From: Flavobacteriaceae bacterium 3519-10
Lineage (GTDB): Bacteria; Bacteroidota; Bacteroidia; Flavobacteriales; Weeksellaceae
Direction of reading: 5' to 3'
Length of the DNA stretch: 64,000 bases
Assembly: GCA_000023725.1 (NCBI GenBank)
Contig: CP001673.1
Location: 878,342-942,341, forward strand
In this document: in pieces, positions 26,977 to 35,387 of the stretch
Layout of the letters: every line of letters starts with the position of its first letter
Numbering within the stretch: position 1 is the first letter of the stretch
The notes under the pieces: model-generated
Databases searched by the model: none
Told to the model about the DNA's origin: nothing
Seen by the model: only the letters and a program-made list of their open reading frames with translations
Program-made: the position numbers and the translations under genes

Positions 26977-27702
26977 ATGAAAAAACTTTACATTTTTCTT
27001 CTCATTTTTTTCTCCAGCTTCGCTTTGTCTCAACCATACAGCTATTTGCTGCAAAACACAGACTGGACGATTATGAAAATTAACTGGTACGGTACCGATT
27101 ATTATCCTCCGGAACCTTTTAAAGAATCTGGGAAAGTAATCTTCAATGGTGCAAACATGCCGTTTGAATCTCGCTTTTTTAATTATATCATGGGTGGCGT
27201 GACTTTCGGTCCTAATAATGCCAACTACTTCCATCTTCAAAACCTTTTCAGATCGTATGTAGATATTTGGGATCCGGGATTGGAACAGGTGCGACAGTTC
27301 GATGAGAAAGTGATCAGTTTTTATTATCCGTCACAACCTTCAGATCTATTCTATTTTGTATATAGTGAAGCGTCTTCTGGCAAAACGCTGGTCGTTACGA
27401 ATCCTGCGGGCCATAAGTTGTACTATTCAAATTTACTTTTGAGCAGCAGCGGGTCAGTACTTAATAAACGTATTACGATGTATCCGAACCCTGCCAAAGA
27501 TGCATTTTTCGTGAACTCTTCAGGTAAAATTGCTCAAATATTGAATGTTGAGATATTCGACGCTGCGGGAAATTTAGTAGCGAGCCAGAAGATCGCAACT
27601 ACCGACGCAGTAAACACCCAAAACATTCCGAATGGCTTGTATATAGTGAAGGTTTCAGGTTCGGGCGTACATTATTCCGGTAAATTAGTGATTAGAAAGT
27701 AA
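26977..27702 (+). CDS. Secreted T9SS cargo protein of unknown function
   Basis: 241 aa. Signal peptide MKKLYIFLLIFFSSFALSQ, then about 145 residues that I do not recognise (aromatic-rich, with WTIMKINWYGTDYYPPEPF), then a Por sorting domain from TMYPNPAKDAFFV. This C-terminal domain is very like that of the M36 peptidase just upstream (both contain VEIFDA.G.LV.SQKI and DAVNTQ.IPNG.Y.VKV), while the N-terminal parts are unrelated. The body resembles small lipocalin-like or META-like secreted domains only vaguely. Confidence 0.75.
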   Translation: MKKLYIFLLIFFSSFALSQPYSYLLQNTDWTIMKINWYGTDYYPPEPFKESGKVIFNGANMPFESRFFNYIMGGVTFGPNNANYFHLQNLFRSYVDIWDPGLEQVRQFDEKVISFYYPSQPSDLFYFVYSEASSGKTLVVTNPAGHKLYYSNLLLSSSGSVLNKRITMYPNPAKDAFFVNSSGKIAQILNVEIFDAAGNLVASQKIATTDAVNTQNIPNGLYIVKVSGSGVHYSGKLVIRK

Positions 27703-27723
27703 TCATTTACTCCTAACTTTATC

Positions 27724-27751
27724 ACCGTTCTGTAATTTCAGAACGGTTTTT
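27724..27751 (+). terminator. Terminator of the small T9SS cargo gene
   Basis: ACCGTTCTG and CAGAACGGT pair across a short loop and are followed by a T-run. Near copy of the terminator at 26879. Confidence 0.85.
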
Positions 27752-27753
27752 AT

Positions 27754-28320
27754 ATGATTTTTAATTTTAAGATTACTGTGGACGATGAGATTTCAAAGCG
27801 GTTTCGGGCATTGGGCGTGAATGATTTTCTGGCCGCTTCACAGTTTGTGAGGAATCTTCCTTACCGCCGGAATTCCGACAAAGATGATCCCTATTGCGTC
27901 CTGCGCAGTGGAGGCGGAACGTGCAGTACCAAACATGCTTTACTCAAAAGACTTGCTGAAGAAAATGGTATTTATGATGTACGCTTAATGCTCGGGATTT
28001 TTATGATGGACAGGCAGAATACGCCAAAGATCACCACAGTTTTAAACAAATATAAACTCAATGGAATGCCCGAGGCTCACAACTATTTAAGATGGAAAGA
28101 TCACGTGCTGGATTTCACATTGAAGAATTCGTCGGCTGACGATTTTATTTCTCACCTCGAGAATGAAATAGAGATGCAACCGGATCAGATTACGGATTTC
28201 AAGATAAAATACCACCAGAATTTCCTGCGGCAGTATTTAGATAAAAACCCTGCGGTGCCTTACCAGCTTGAGGAGTTCTGGCGGATTCGTGAGGAGTGCA
28301 TCGCGGCTTTGCAGCAATAA
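27754..28320 (+). CDS. Transglutaminase-like fold protein
   Basis: 188 aa, no signal peptide. Shows the Cys-His-Asp arrangement of the transglutaminase-like superfamily: Cys in GGGTCSTKHALLKRLAEENG (helix start), His in PEAHNYLRWKDHVLDFT, and the following Asp. VNDFLAASQFVRNLPYRRNSD precedes it, as in that fold. It may be a cytoplasmic thiol peptidase or transferase. The substrate is unknown. It starts directly after the upstream terminator and shares a bidirectional terminator with rplS. Confidence 0.65.
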   Translation: MIFNFKITVDDEISKRFRALGVNDFLAASQFVRNLPYRRNSDKDDPYCVLRSGGGTCSTKHALLKRLAEENGIYDVRLMLGIFMMDRQNTPKITTVLNKYKLNGMPEAHNYLRWKDHVLDFTLKNSSADDFISHLENEIEMQPDQITDFKIKYHQNFLRQYLDKNPAVPYQLEEFWRIREECIAALQQ

Positions 28321-28352
28321 AAAAACCCATCAAATGAAATCTGATGGGTTTT
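28321..28352. terminator. Bidirectional terminator between the transglutaminase-like gene and rplS
   Basis: AAAAACCCATCA and TGATGGGTTTTT pair perfectly across AATGAAATC, with A and T tracts on both sides. It serves both convergent genes. Confidence 0.85.
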
Positions 28353-28371
28353 TATTATGAATAAGTCTGAA

Positions 28372-28725
28372 TTACTTTTTGTAAGCAGCGTCCTTAATTC
28401 TAGCTCTTTTACCTCTAAGGTTACGGAAGTAATAGATTCTTGCTCTGCGCACTCTACCTCTTCTGTCTACCTCAATTTTCTGAAGTGCAGGCAAATTGAT
28501 TGGGAAAACTCTTTCTACACCCACATCACCACTCATTTTTCTGATGGTAAATGTCTTGGTAAGGCCGGTTCCTCTTAACTGAATCACGGTTCCTTTGAAG
28601 AACTGAGTTCTGGTTTTCGCGCCCTCTTTAATTTCGTAATACACAGTGATGGTGTCACCGGCTTTGAATTCAGGGAATTCTTTTTTCGTGATGTACTTGT
28701 CTTGTACGTACTTTACTAAATCCAT
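28372..28725 (-). CDS. rplS: 50S ribosomal protein L19
   Basis: 117 aa from the ATG at 28725 (MDLVKYVQDKYI), where L19 proteins begin. A further upstream in-frame ATG at 28764 would add an unlikely 13 residues. Conserved FKAGDTITVYYEIKEGAKTRTQFFKG, VERVFPINLPALQKIEVDRRGRVRRARIYYFRNL-type motifs are present. It sits at the 30S/50S interface. It has its own strong promoter. Confidence 0.96.
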   Translation of the reverse strand: MDLVKYVQDKYITKKEFPEFKAGDTITVYYEIKEGAKTRTQFFKGTVIQLRGTGLTKTFTIRKMSGDVGVERVFPINLPALQKIEVDRRGRVRRARIYYFRNLRGKRARIKDAAYKK

Positions 28726-28798
28726 TTTCGTAATAAAAATTTGTTTTGTCGAGCTAAGCAACATTCACGTCCTTCGTCAGAGGTTGATTAACAGGCTG

Positions 28799-28829
28799 CA
28801 AAAATAACACAATTATACGTCACAGCCAA
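28799..28829 (-). promoter_or_regulatory. rplS promoter
   Basis: On the minus strand, TTG (28827-28829), a 20-nt spacer and TATTTTTG (28799-28806). It gives a leader of about 65 nt. Confidence 0.7.
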
Positions 28830-28863
28830 CACATTAAGCAAAATTATATCACATTTTTCAGTT

Positions 28864-28887
28864 CACTCATTCACTCATTCACTCATT
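28864..28887. repeat. Short tandem repeat, three 8-bp units
   Basis: CACTCATT occurs three times in a row, directly next to the edge of the dispersed repeat copy B. The AT-rich remainder of the rplS-to-CoA-transferase gap holds nothing else I can name. Confidence 0.8.
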
Positions 28888-29046
28888 TGGGCGTGTCCCT
28901 TCGTTCAGTCTTTCCGGTTGCACGGCCTTCGGCCGCGCAACCTCCATTCCTTCACTCGGGCCGGGCTGTCCGCTATATCTTTTATTGTTGGCGGCGGCGA
29001 AGCCGCCGCAAACAATAAAAGGATGCTGCTTCCATCCCTTACGCAG
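28886..29046 (-). repeat. Dispersed structured intergenic repeat, copy B
   Basis: The most complete copy. On the minus strand: GCTGCGTAAGGGATGGAAGC, AGCATCC, a long stem (CTTTTATTGTT...AACAATAAAAG, with a GGCGGC/GCCGCC core), GATATAGCGGACAGCCCGG, a second stem (GGTTGCGCGGCC, GAA, GGCCGTGCAACC), then GGGACACGCCCAAAT. Edges and the GCGGACAGCCCG block match copies A, C and D. Stem sequences differ while pairing is kept. No ORF of note. Confidence 0.8.
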
Positions 29047-29131
29047 CTGCGCACTGAAACCCAGGCAATTACCCAAATTACTGAATTTCAAAAATAAATC
29101 CTAAATTTAGTAGCGAAAAATCAAAGATAAA

Positions 29132-29842
29132 ATGATCGATAAGAGAGTGAAAAACGCCACTGAAGCCATCGAAGGAATTTCCGACGGCATGACCCTGATC
29201 ATCGGCGGATTCGGCTTATGCGGAATACCTGAAAATTCAATCAGCGCACTGGTGGAAAGTAATGTGAAAGATTTAACCTGCATCTCCAACAATGCCGGAG
29301 TAGACGATTTTGGTTTGGGTTTGTTACTCCAGAAAAAACAGGTCAGAAAGATGATATCATCGTACGTCGGCGAAAACGCTGAATTCGAAAGACAGATGCT
29401 CTCAGGCGAACTCGAAGTAGAACTCACTCCACAAGGCACTTTAGCCGAAAAATGCCGCGCCGCGCAGCACGGAATCCCTGCATTTTATACACCCGCAGGA
29501 TACGGAACCGAAGTTGCCGAAGGAAAAGAAATTAAAGATTTCGACGGCAAGCCTCACATTTTAGAACACGCCTATAAAGCCGATTTTTCAATTGTAAAAG
29601 CCTGGAAAGGCGATCACGCCGGGAATTTAATTTTCAAAGGAACCGCGCGCAACTTCAACGCACCGATGGCCGGCGCCGGCAAAATTACAATCGCCGAAGT
29701 AGAAGAACTTGTGGAACCCGGCCAACTCGATCCGAACGAAATCCATATACCGGGAATTATGGTACAAAGAATATTTCAGGGCGAAAAATTTGAAAAAAGA
29801 ATAGAGCAGAGAACGGTGAGGAAGAGGGACAACACGCTATAA
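29132..29842 (+). CDS. scoA: 3-oxoacid CoA-transferase subunit A
   Basis: 236 aa. Class I CoA-transferase alpha subunit: [20 protein letters not shown] near the N terminus, then [21 protein letters not shown], and the C-terminal [11 protein letters not shown]. It transfers CoA between succinyl-CoA and acetoacetate or similar 3-oxoacids. The partner subunit B lies 2.7 kb downstream on the same strand, with two oppositely oriented genes in between. Confidence 0.92.
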   Translation: MIDKRVKNATEAIEGISDGMTLIIGGFGLCGIPENSISALVESNVKDLTCISNNAGVDDFGLGLLLQKKQVRKMISSYVGENAEFERQMLSGELEVELTPQGTLAEKCRAAQHGIPAFYTPAGYGTEVAEGKEIKDFDGKPHILEHAYKADFSIVKAWKGDHAGNLIFKGTARNFNAPMAGAGKITIAEVEELVEPGQLDPNEIHIPGIMVQRIFQGEKFEKRIEQRTVRKRDNTL

Positions 29843-29860
29843 TTTACTTAGAAATATATA

Positions 29861-29885
29861 AAACGGGCATTGCCCGTTTTTTTTG
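29861..29885 (+). terminator. Terminator of CoA-transferase subunit A gene
   Basis: AAAACGGGCA and TGCCCGTTTT are a perfect palindromic hairpin followed by T. It separates the A gene transcriptionally from the B gene. Confidence 0.85.
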
Positions 29886-29912
29886 TTGCACGTTATCGAT
29901 TTGTTGGTCATT

Positions 29913-30590
29913 CTATTTAAGTTTTGGGTAAAATTTAAAAGAAACAATCCTGTTGTTTTGTGGAGTTGTAAGCACTAATAAATAGTAATTCTTTTTACGT
30001 TCGATAATGTCATACTTATAAATATCACCTTTTCTGCTCGAACCTTTATGATGAAGATTATTACTTTCTATAAATTTTAACTGGAAAGATGTATTGGTAA
30101 GCCACTCAAGATCCAGTTTCGAATAAGTATTGTTGGGTAACAAATCTATCCATTGATTATTTTCGATCTTAACAGGAACTTCACTTCCGCTTTTTTTGAT
30201 ATAGTAAAAACTTTGCGTGTTTTTGAATTCATCTATCTGCTTGTCAGTTATTCTGCTTTTAGGAATATTCTTCAAATAAGTCCAGTTTCCGCGTTTAGGC
30301 TTATGAATTTTATCTAAGATTTTTATATAATCAGGACATTTTCTTTGTAAGCGCTGATCAATACTTATCGAAATAGAATCTCTTTTCGACAATTTTTTTG
30401 TTTCTAAATATTTGGTTAAATGCTTGTCAAATATTGTCGGCCCGATTTCTCTTTTATCCAGTTTTTTATAGGTTGGTAAATCTTCGCACATTCTGCTGAT
30501 TAATGAATCCTCAATAGCTTCCTGACTGAATGTAAAGTTTGCTGAAAGTAAAAACAGCATCGTTAATTTAATTTTTATAGATGTTTTCAT
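29913..30590 (-). CDS. Hypothetical secreted protein
   Basis: 225 aa, AT-rich. A signal peptide (MLFLLSANFTFS) precedes a Lys/Ser/Asn-rich, hydrophilic body. I do not recognise a family. C-terminal half has beta-rich stretches (IYKYDIIERKKNYYLLVLTT). Single Cys residues at about 35 and 108. It sits between the two CoA-transferase subunit genes, on the opposite strand, downstream of the ABC transporter gene with a gap of about 70 bp. Composition differs from the neighbouring metabolic genes. Confidence 0.65.
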   Translation of the reverse strand: MKTSIKIKLTMLFLLSANFTFSQEAIEDSLISRMCEDLPTYKKLDKREIGPTIFDKHLTKYLETKKLSKRDSISISIDQRLQRKCPDYIKILDKIHKPKRGNWTYLKNIPKSRITDKQIDEFKNTQSFYYIKKSGSEVPVKIENNQWIDLLPNNTYSKLDLEWLTNTSFQLKFIESNNLHHKGSSRKGDIYKYDIIERKKNYYLLVLTTPQNNRIVSFKFYPKLK

Positions 30591-30661
30591 GGTTTAAAAA
30601 CGGTAGATGTATGTTGATAAATTTTAATTTTCGGATAATCCGATTAGATTTTGCGCTATCT

Positions 30662-32464
30662 CTAAATCTCCTTTTCTACCATTTTCCTCTCCCCAATCTG
30701 CTGTCTCCACATCGCATAATACAAACCTTTCAGCTGTAGCAGATTCTCGTGAGAACCCGTTTCTATTACGTTTCCTTTTTCCAGAACATATATGCGGTCC
30801 GCGTGCATAATTGTGCTCAAACGGTGCGCAATCAGAACCGTAATCTGCTCTTTATCTTTTGAAACATCTTTGATCGTTGATGTTATCTCTTCTTCGGTAA
30901 TGCTGTCCAAAGCCGAAGTGGCTTCATCAAATATCAGTAAATGCGGCTTTCTCAATAAGGCTCTGGCGATCGCGATTCGCTGTTTTTCGCCACCACTTAA
31001 CTTAAAACCGCCTTCGCCGATCACGGTGTCAATGCCGTGCTCTGCTCTTTGGATCAAAGCAGTAGCACTTGATTTCTTTAAGGCCATTTGCAAATCCGCA
31101 TCGGTCGCCTCAGGATTCACAAACAGCAGGTTTTCTTTAATGCTTCCGGCAAAAAGTTGTGTGTCCTGCGTCACAAAACCGATCTGATTTCGCAGTTCAT
31201 CGAAATCAAATTCACTTCCGTTGATGTTATTGTAGTAAATCGAACCTTCATTCGGACGGTATAAACCAACAAGCAGCTTCACCAAAGTACTTTTGCCCGA
31301 TCCGCTCGGCCCGACAAAAGCAATGGTTTCGCCGTTTTTCACTTCAAAAGAAATTGCATTCAAAGCTTTATAAGAAGCCGAACGGTGCTGAAAAGAAACA
31401 TTCGTAAAGGCCAGTTTTTCAATTCCACCAATTTTTTTCGGAGTCTTTGGCTTTTCTTCGGGCGGTTTCTGCATCAGCGTATCGAAATTATGCAGCGAGG
31501 CTTGCGCTTCGCGGTAAGAAATAATGATGTTCCCGATTTCCTGCATAGGCCCGAAAATGAAAAATCCATAAAACATTAAAGACAAATATTGCCCCGGCGT
31601 CACGATGTTTTTAAAGATGAGAAACAGCAAAGTCAACGTGATGAGTTGCTGCAGGAAATTAACCATCGTCCCCTGAATAAAACTTAAAGAGCGGATGTTT
31701 TTCACCTTTTTAAGTTCAAGGCCTAATATTTTATACGTGTTGCTGTTGAGTCTTTTCACTTCCTGCCTGGTTAAGCCCAGACTTTTTACGATCTCGATAT
31801 TCCGCAGACTTTCCGTAGTACTTCCGGCCAAAGTGTTGGTTTCTGCAACGATGGTTTTCTGGATGTGCTTAATCCGTTTACTCAGCAGATTTGTGATAAA
31901 TGAGATGATGAAAATCCCCACCACATACACCGGCATTATCGACCAGTGCAGCTGCAGCGCGTAAATCGACACGAAAACAATGCTCACCAGAATCCCGAAA
32001 AAGATATTGATAAAATTAGTAATAAACTTCACCGAATCTTCGCGCACTTTCGTTAAAATCGATAACGTTTCGCCGCTCCTCTGGTCCTCAAATTCCTGAT
32101 AGGGAAGCGCCATCGAGTGCTGCAGACCGTCGGTAAAAATATGGGCACCAAATTTTTGGGTGATCACATTCACCACATAATCCTGAAATGCCTTGGCAAT
32201 TCGGCTTACCATCGCGGTCCCGATCAGTAATCCAAGAAAATAGAAAACGCCATGGTATAAATCGGTGCCATAAAGATATTGGTCGAGGTTTCGGGGCAGA
32301 AGTTTTTCTTTGTCGAAATGGTTCGGATGGGTAACCAGCATATCGAGGATGTTACCGGTAATCGCGGGTCCAAACAAAGAAAATACCTGGTTTACGGTCG
32401 CAAGAAGCAGCGATAAAATCAGCAGCCATTTGTGGGGTTTCAGATAACGGAGTAAAGTTTTCAT
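30662..32464 (-). CDS. ABC exporter, fused membrane and ATPase half-transporter
   Basis: 600 aa. Six transmembrane helices in the first about 320 residues (ABC type 1 exporter fold), then an ATPase: Walker A GPSGSGKSTLVKLL, Q-loop, signature LSGGEKQRIAIARALL, Walker B LLIFDEATSALD, and the H-loop IAHRLST. Acts as a homodimer or heterodimer. Similar to lipid A/multidrug exporters (MsbA-type). Substrate cannot be told. It starts 119 bp from the CoA-transferase B gene, divergently. Confidence 0.93.
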   Translation of the reverse strand: MKTLLRYLKPHKWLLILSLLLATVNQVFSLFGPAITGNILDMLVTHPNHFDKEKLLPRNLDQYLYGTDLYHGVFYFLGLLIGTAMVSRIAKAFQDYVVNVITQKFGAHIFTDGLQHSMALPYQEFEDQRSGETLSILTKVREDSVKFITNFINIFFGILVSIVFVSIYALQLHWSIMPVYVVGIFIISFITNLLSKRIKHIQKTIVAETNTLAGSTTESLRNIEIVKSLGLTRQEVKRLNSNTYKILGLELKKVKNIRSLSFIQGTMVNFLQQLITLTLLFLIFKNIVTPGQYLSLMFYGFFIFGPMQEIGNIIISYREAQASLHNFDTLMQKPPEEKPKTPKKIGGIEKLAFTNVSFQHRSASYKALNAISFEVKNGETIAFVGPSGSGKSTLVKLLVGLYRPNEGSIYYNNINGSEFDFDELRNQIGFVTQDTQLFAGSIKENLLFVNPEATDADLQMALKKSSATALIQRAEHGIDTVIGEGGFKLSGGEKQRIAIARALLRKPHLLIFDEATSALDSITEEEITSTIKDVSKDKEQITVLIAHRLSTIMHADRIYVLEKGNVIETGSHENLLQLKGLYYAMWRQQIGERKMVEKEI

Positions 32465-32582
32465 GCTAAAAAATAATTGCGTGAATTTACTATAATAATT
32501 GCGATAGGCACATTAAATGGAAGCTGCGCGCGCAGTTTTATATTTAGCGAAATTTATATAAATTGCACAATAACATTCTACC

Positions 32583-33236
32583 ATGCTTACAAAAGAACAG
32601 ATCGCACAGCGAATTTCAAAGGAAGTAAAAGACCGCTACTATGTAAATCTCGGTATCGGGATCCCAACTTTAGTCGCAAACTACGTCCCTCAGGACATTG
32701 CTGTAGAGTTCCAGAGTGAAAACGGCGTACTCGGGATGGGCCCTTTTCCATTCGAAGGCGAAGAAGATCCTGATCTTATTAACGCCGGAAAACAAACCAT
32801 CACCACGCTTGCGGGCGCCTCGTTTTTCGATTCAGCATTCAGTTTCGGTATGATCCGCAGCAAAAAAGTAGATCTCACCATCCTCGGTGCGATGGAAGTT
32901 TCCGAAAACGGCGACATCGCCAACTGGAAAATTCCGGGTAAAATGGTGAAAGGCATGGGCGGCGCGATGGATCTGGTGGCCTCCGCAGAGAATATTATCG
33001 TTGCGATGATGCACGTAAACAAAGCCGGCGAAAGCAAAATTCTAAAGAAATGCACGCTGCCTTTAACGGGCGTAGGTTGCGTGAAGAAAGTAGTTACAGA
33101 GCTGGCGGTGATGGATGTCACGCCAAACGGCTTTAAACTTCTGGAGCGCGCCCCGGGCGTTTCGGTTGAAGATATCATTAAAGCTACCGAAGCAGATTTG
33201 ATTATCGAAGGTGAAATTCCCGAAATGCAGTTTTAA
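32583..33236 (+). CDS. scoB: 3-oxoacid CoA-transferase subunit B
   Basis: 217 aa. Class I CoA-transferase beta subunit: YYVNLGIGIPTLVANYVP, the catalytic Glu in FQSENGVLGMGPFP, VDLTILGAMEVSENGDIANWKIPG, GMGGAMDLV. Works as a complex with the subunit A gene 2.7 kb upstream. ATG start, terminator at 33250-33278. Confidence 0.94.
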   Translation: MLTKEQIAQRISKEVKDRYYVNLGIGIPTLVANYVPQDIAVEFQSENGVLGMGPFPFEGEEDPDLINAGKQTITTLAGASFFDSAFSFGMIRSKKVDLTILGAMEVSENGDIANWKIPGKMVKGMGGAMDLVASAENIIVAMMHVNKAGESKILKKCTLPLTGVGCVKKVVTELAVMDVTPNGFKLLERAPGVSVEDIIKATEADLIIEGEIPEMQF

Positions 33237-33249
33237 ATAAACACAACTT

Positions 33250-33278
33250 AAATCCTTTTCAAACCGAAAAGGATTTTT
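33250..33278 (+). terminator. Terminator of CoA-transferase subunit B gene
   Basis: AATCCTTTT and AAAAGGATT pair across CAAACCG and run into seven T. Confidence 0.85.
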
Positions 33279-33317
33279 TTATAAGGAGCAATCAATTTTC
33301 CGCTTTTTCCACAACAC

Positions 33318-33390
33318 TACCCGCTGTCCACTGTATCCCCTCGTCACCTTGCCAGGCGACGAGGGGGATGCCGTTCCCATCGGGGCTATA
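33318..33390 (-). repeat. Dispersed structured intergenic repeat, copy C (partial)
   Basis: On the minus strand GATGGGAACGGCATCC, stem CCCTCGTCGCC with GGTGACGAGGG (loop TGGCAA), then GATACAGTGGACAGCGGG. It keeps the GATGG.A.CGGCATCC and GGACAGC edges of copy B, but the stem is a completely different sequence that still pairs. Found in the 330-bp gap before the arginine operon, which otherwise holds only the scoB terminator and the operon promoter. Confidence 0.7.
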
Positions 33391-33515
33391 ATCAAAGATC
33401 TTTTTCTCCCACCATCTGTAGCCGCAGTAACTCCGCAATATTCTCTGAAATTTCATCGGTTTCTAAATATTATTACGGGTATTTTCAGTATTAGACGATA
33501 AAATAACTGTGTTTA

Positions 33516-33547
33516 TTTGTGTGTAATGGATAAATTATCTAATTTTG
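33516..33547 (+). promoter_or_regulatory. Promoter of the arginine operon
   Basis: TTTG (33516-33519), 20-nt spacer, TAATTTTG (33540-33547), 19 nt before the first start codon. No palindromic ARG-box-like operator is obvious beside it. Confidence 0.7.
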
Positions 33548-33566
33548 CGCCCTAATTTAGATAAAG

Positions 33567-34208
33567 GTGGAGATTAATGATCAGTTTATAGTTATTGTTG
33601 CCGGTGAAGAGCAGTTAAAATTCGTGCCTGCCGTTTTAAAGGAAATCGAAGAATCCGCGAAAGAGCGCGGAACCGGAATCGCAAAACGTACAGCTTCTTA
33701 TCTTGAAGAAAAAATCAACGAAGGGAAAGCGGTAATGGCATTTTCGCAGGAAGGCGAGTGGGCGGGCTTCTGTTATATCGAAACGTGGAGCAACAAAACC
33801 TATGTTGCCAACTCCGGCCTTATTGTCGCGCGGAAATTCCGGAACGCTGGTCTCGCGCGCAAAATCAAGGAGGTAATATTCGAATATTCAAGGACAAAAT
33901 ACCCCAACGCAAAACTTTTCGGCTTAACCACAGGGCTTGCTGTGATGAAAATCAACAGCAACCTTGGTTATAAACCGGTAACGTATTCTGAATTAACCCA
34001 GGATGACGTGTTCTGGAGCGGCTGTAAAAGCTGCGTGAATTATGAAATCCTGATGAGCAAAGAACGCAAAAACTGCCTGTGCACCGCGATGCTTTACAAC
34101 CCGAATGAGGGTACCGTTCCACAAAATATAAACAAAACAGAATCTGAAAATAACCAGAAGTTGTTTTCAAAATTCAAAAAAATAAGAACAATGTTATGGA
34201 AAAAGTAG
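33567..34208 (+). CDS. GNAT-family N-acyltransferase, first gene of the arginine operon
   Basis: 213 aa, GTG start at 33567; an in-frame TAG at 33558 rules out a longer form, and the only other nearby candidate is ATA at 33561. GNAT fold: AGFCYIETWSNKTYVANSGLIVARKFRNAGLARKI (acetyl-CoA-binding R-x-x-G-x-A/G loop in RKFRNAGLA) and FGLTTGLAVMKINSNLGY. A Cys-rich tail (SGCKSC, KNCLCTAM) follows. Position at the head of a complete arg operon lacking argA/argJ suggests it makes N-acetyl- or N-succinyl-glutamate. It overlaps argG by 13 nt. Confidence 0.8.
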   Translation: MEINDQFIVIVAGEEQLKFVPAVLKEIEESAKERGTGIAKRTASYLEEKINEGKAVMAFSQEGEWAGFCYIETWSNKTYVANSGLIVARKFRNAGLARKIKEVIFEYSRTKYPNAKLFGLTTGLAVMKINSNLGYKPVTYSELTQDDVFWSGCKSCVNYEILMSKERKNCLCTAMLYNPNEGTVPQNINKTESENNQKLFSKFKKIRTMLWKK

Positions 34209-35386
34209 TTTTAGCCTACAGCGGCGGATTAGATACTTCTTTTTGTGCAGTTTACCTTTCGAAAGTTAAACAGCTTGAAGTACATGCAGTGATGGTAAAT
34301 CTGGGCGGATTTTCTGAAGAGGAAATCAAAAAAACCGAAGAACGTGCTTATCAGTTGGGTGTAAAATCTTTCCACGTCATTGATGATGCGCAGAATTATT
34401 ACGATAACTGTATTAAATATCTGATCTTCGGAAACGTCCTGAAAAACAATACCTATCCGCTTTCTGTAAGTTCAGAAAGGGTTTTTCAGGCAACCGCAAT
34501 CGCGCATTACGCTAAAGAAATTGGCGCAAAAGCCATCGCTCACGGAAGTACGGGCGCCGGAAACGATCAGGTGAGATTCGACAGTATTTTCCAGATTCTT
34601 TTGCCTGAAGGGGAAATCATCACACCAATCCGTGACTTAAAACTTTCGAGAAATGAAGAAATTGAATTTTTGAAAGAAAACGGTTTCGAAATCAACTTTG
34701 AAAAATCGCAGTACTCGATCAACAAAGGCCTTTGGGGAACTTCAGTCGGCGGAAAAGAAACACTTACTTCTAATCTTTCACTTCCTGAAACGGCGTATCC
34801 AACGCAGATTTCAAAAACGGAACCTGAAGAAATGACTTTGACATTCGAAAAAGGAGAAATTACTGCGGTGAACGGTGAGAAGTATTTAAAACCGATTCAG
34901 GCCATCAAGAAAATCCAGGAAATAGCGCAGGCTTTCGGCATCGGCCGCGATACCCACGTTGGTGACACGATTATCGGGATCAAAGGCCGTGTGAGTTTTG
35001 AAGCTGCCGCGCCTCTGATTATTCTAAAAGCGCATCATCTGCTCGAAAAACACACTTTAACCAAAAGTCAGTTGCTGCTCAAAGACCAACTGAGTTTAAC
35101 TTACGGAAATTATCTGCACGACGGTTTGGTACTCGATCCGGTGATGAAAGACATTGAAACGCTGTTCGAAAATTCCCAAAAAACGGTGAATGGAACCGTT
35201 AAAATTTTACTTAAACTTTATCATTTCAATCTTATTGGAGTTGAATCGCCAAACGACTTAATGTCTTCAGAATTTGGAACTTACGGCGAAATGAACAAAA
35301 CCTGGACAGAATCTGATGTGAAAGGTTTCTCAAAAATATATTCGAATGCGCTGAGCATTTATCACCAGGTAAACAATACGAAATAA
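34196..35386 (+). CDS. argG: Argininosuccinate synthase
   Basis: 396 aa. ATP-PPase fold: VLAYSGGLDTSFC nucleotide loop, GSTGAGNDQVRF for citrulline/aspartate binding, and GIKGRVSFEAAAP. Condenses citrulline with aspartate. Starts inside the end of the GNAT gene; argC begins 1 bp after the stop. Confidence 0.95.
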   Translation: MEKVVLAYSGGLDTSFCAVYLSKVKQLEVHAVMVNLGGFSEEEIKKTEERAYQLGVKSFHVIDDAQNYYDNCIKYLIFGNVLKNNTYPLSVSSERVFQATAIAHYAKEIGAKAIAHGSTGAGNDQVRFDSIFQILLPEGEIITPIRDLKLSRNEEIEFLKENGFEINFEKSQYSINKGLWGTSVGGKETLTSNLSLPETAYPTQISKTEPEEMTLTFEKGEITAVNGEKYLKPIQAIKKIQEIAQAFGIGRDTHVGDTIIGIKGRVSFEAAAPLIILKAHHLLEKHTLTKSQLLLKDQLSLTYGNYLHDGLVLDPVMKDIETLFENSQKTVNGTVKILLKLYHFNLIGVESPNDLMSSEFGTYGEMNKTWTESDVKGFSKIYSNALSIYHQVNNTK

Positions 35387-35387
35387 C

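Noticed and set aside
28879-29091. Minus-strand frame across repeat copy B
   Set aside because: Composed of the repeat hairpins and has no start signal or domain.
33567-34208. Calling the GNAT gene argA
   Set aside because: It lacks the amino acid kinase domain of classical ArgA and its acyl donor is unknown.
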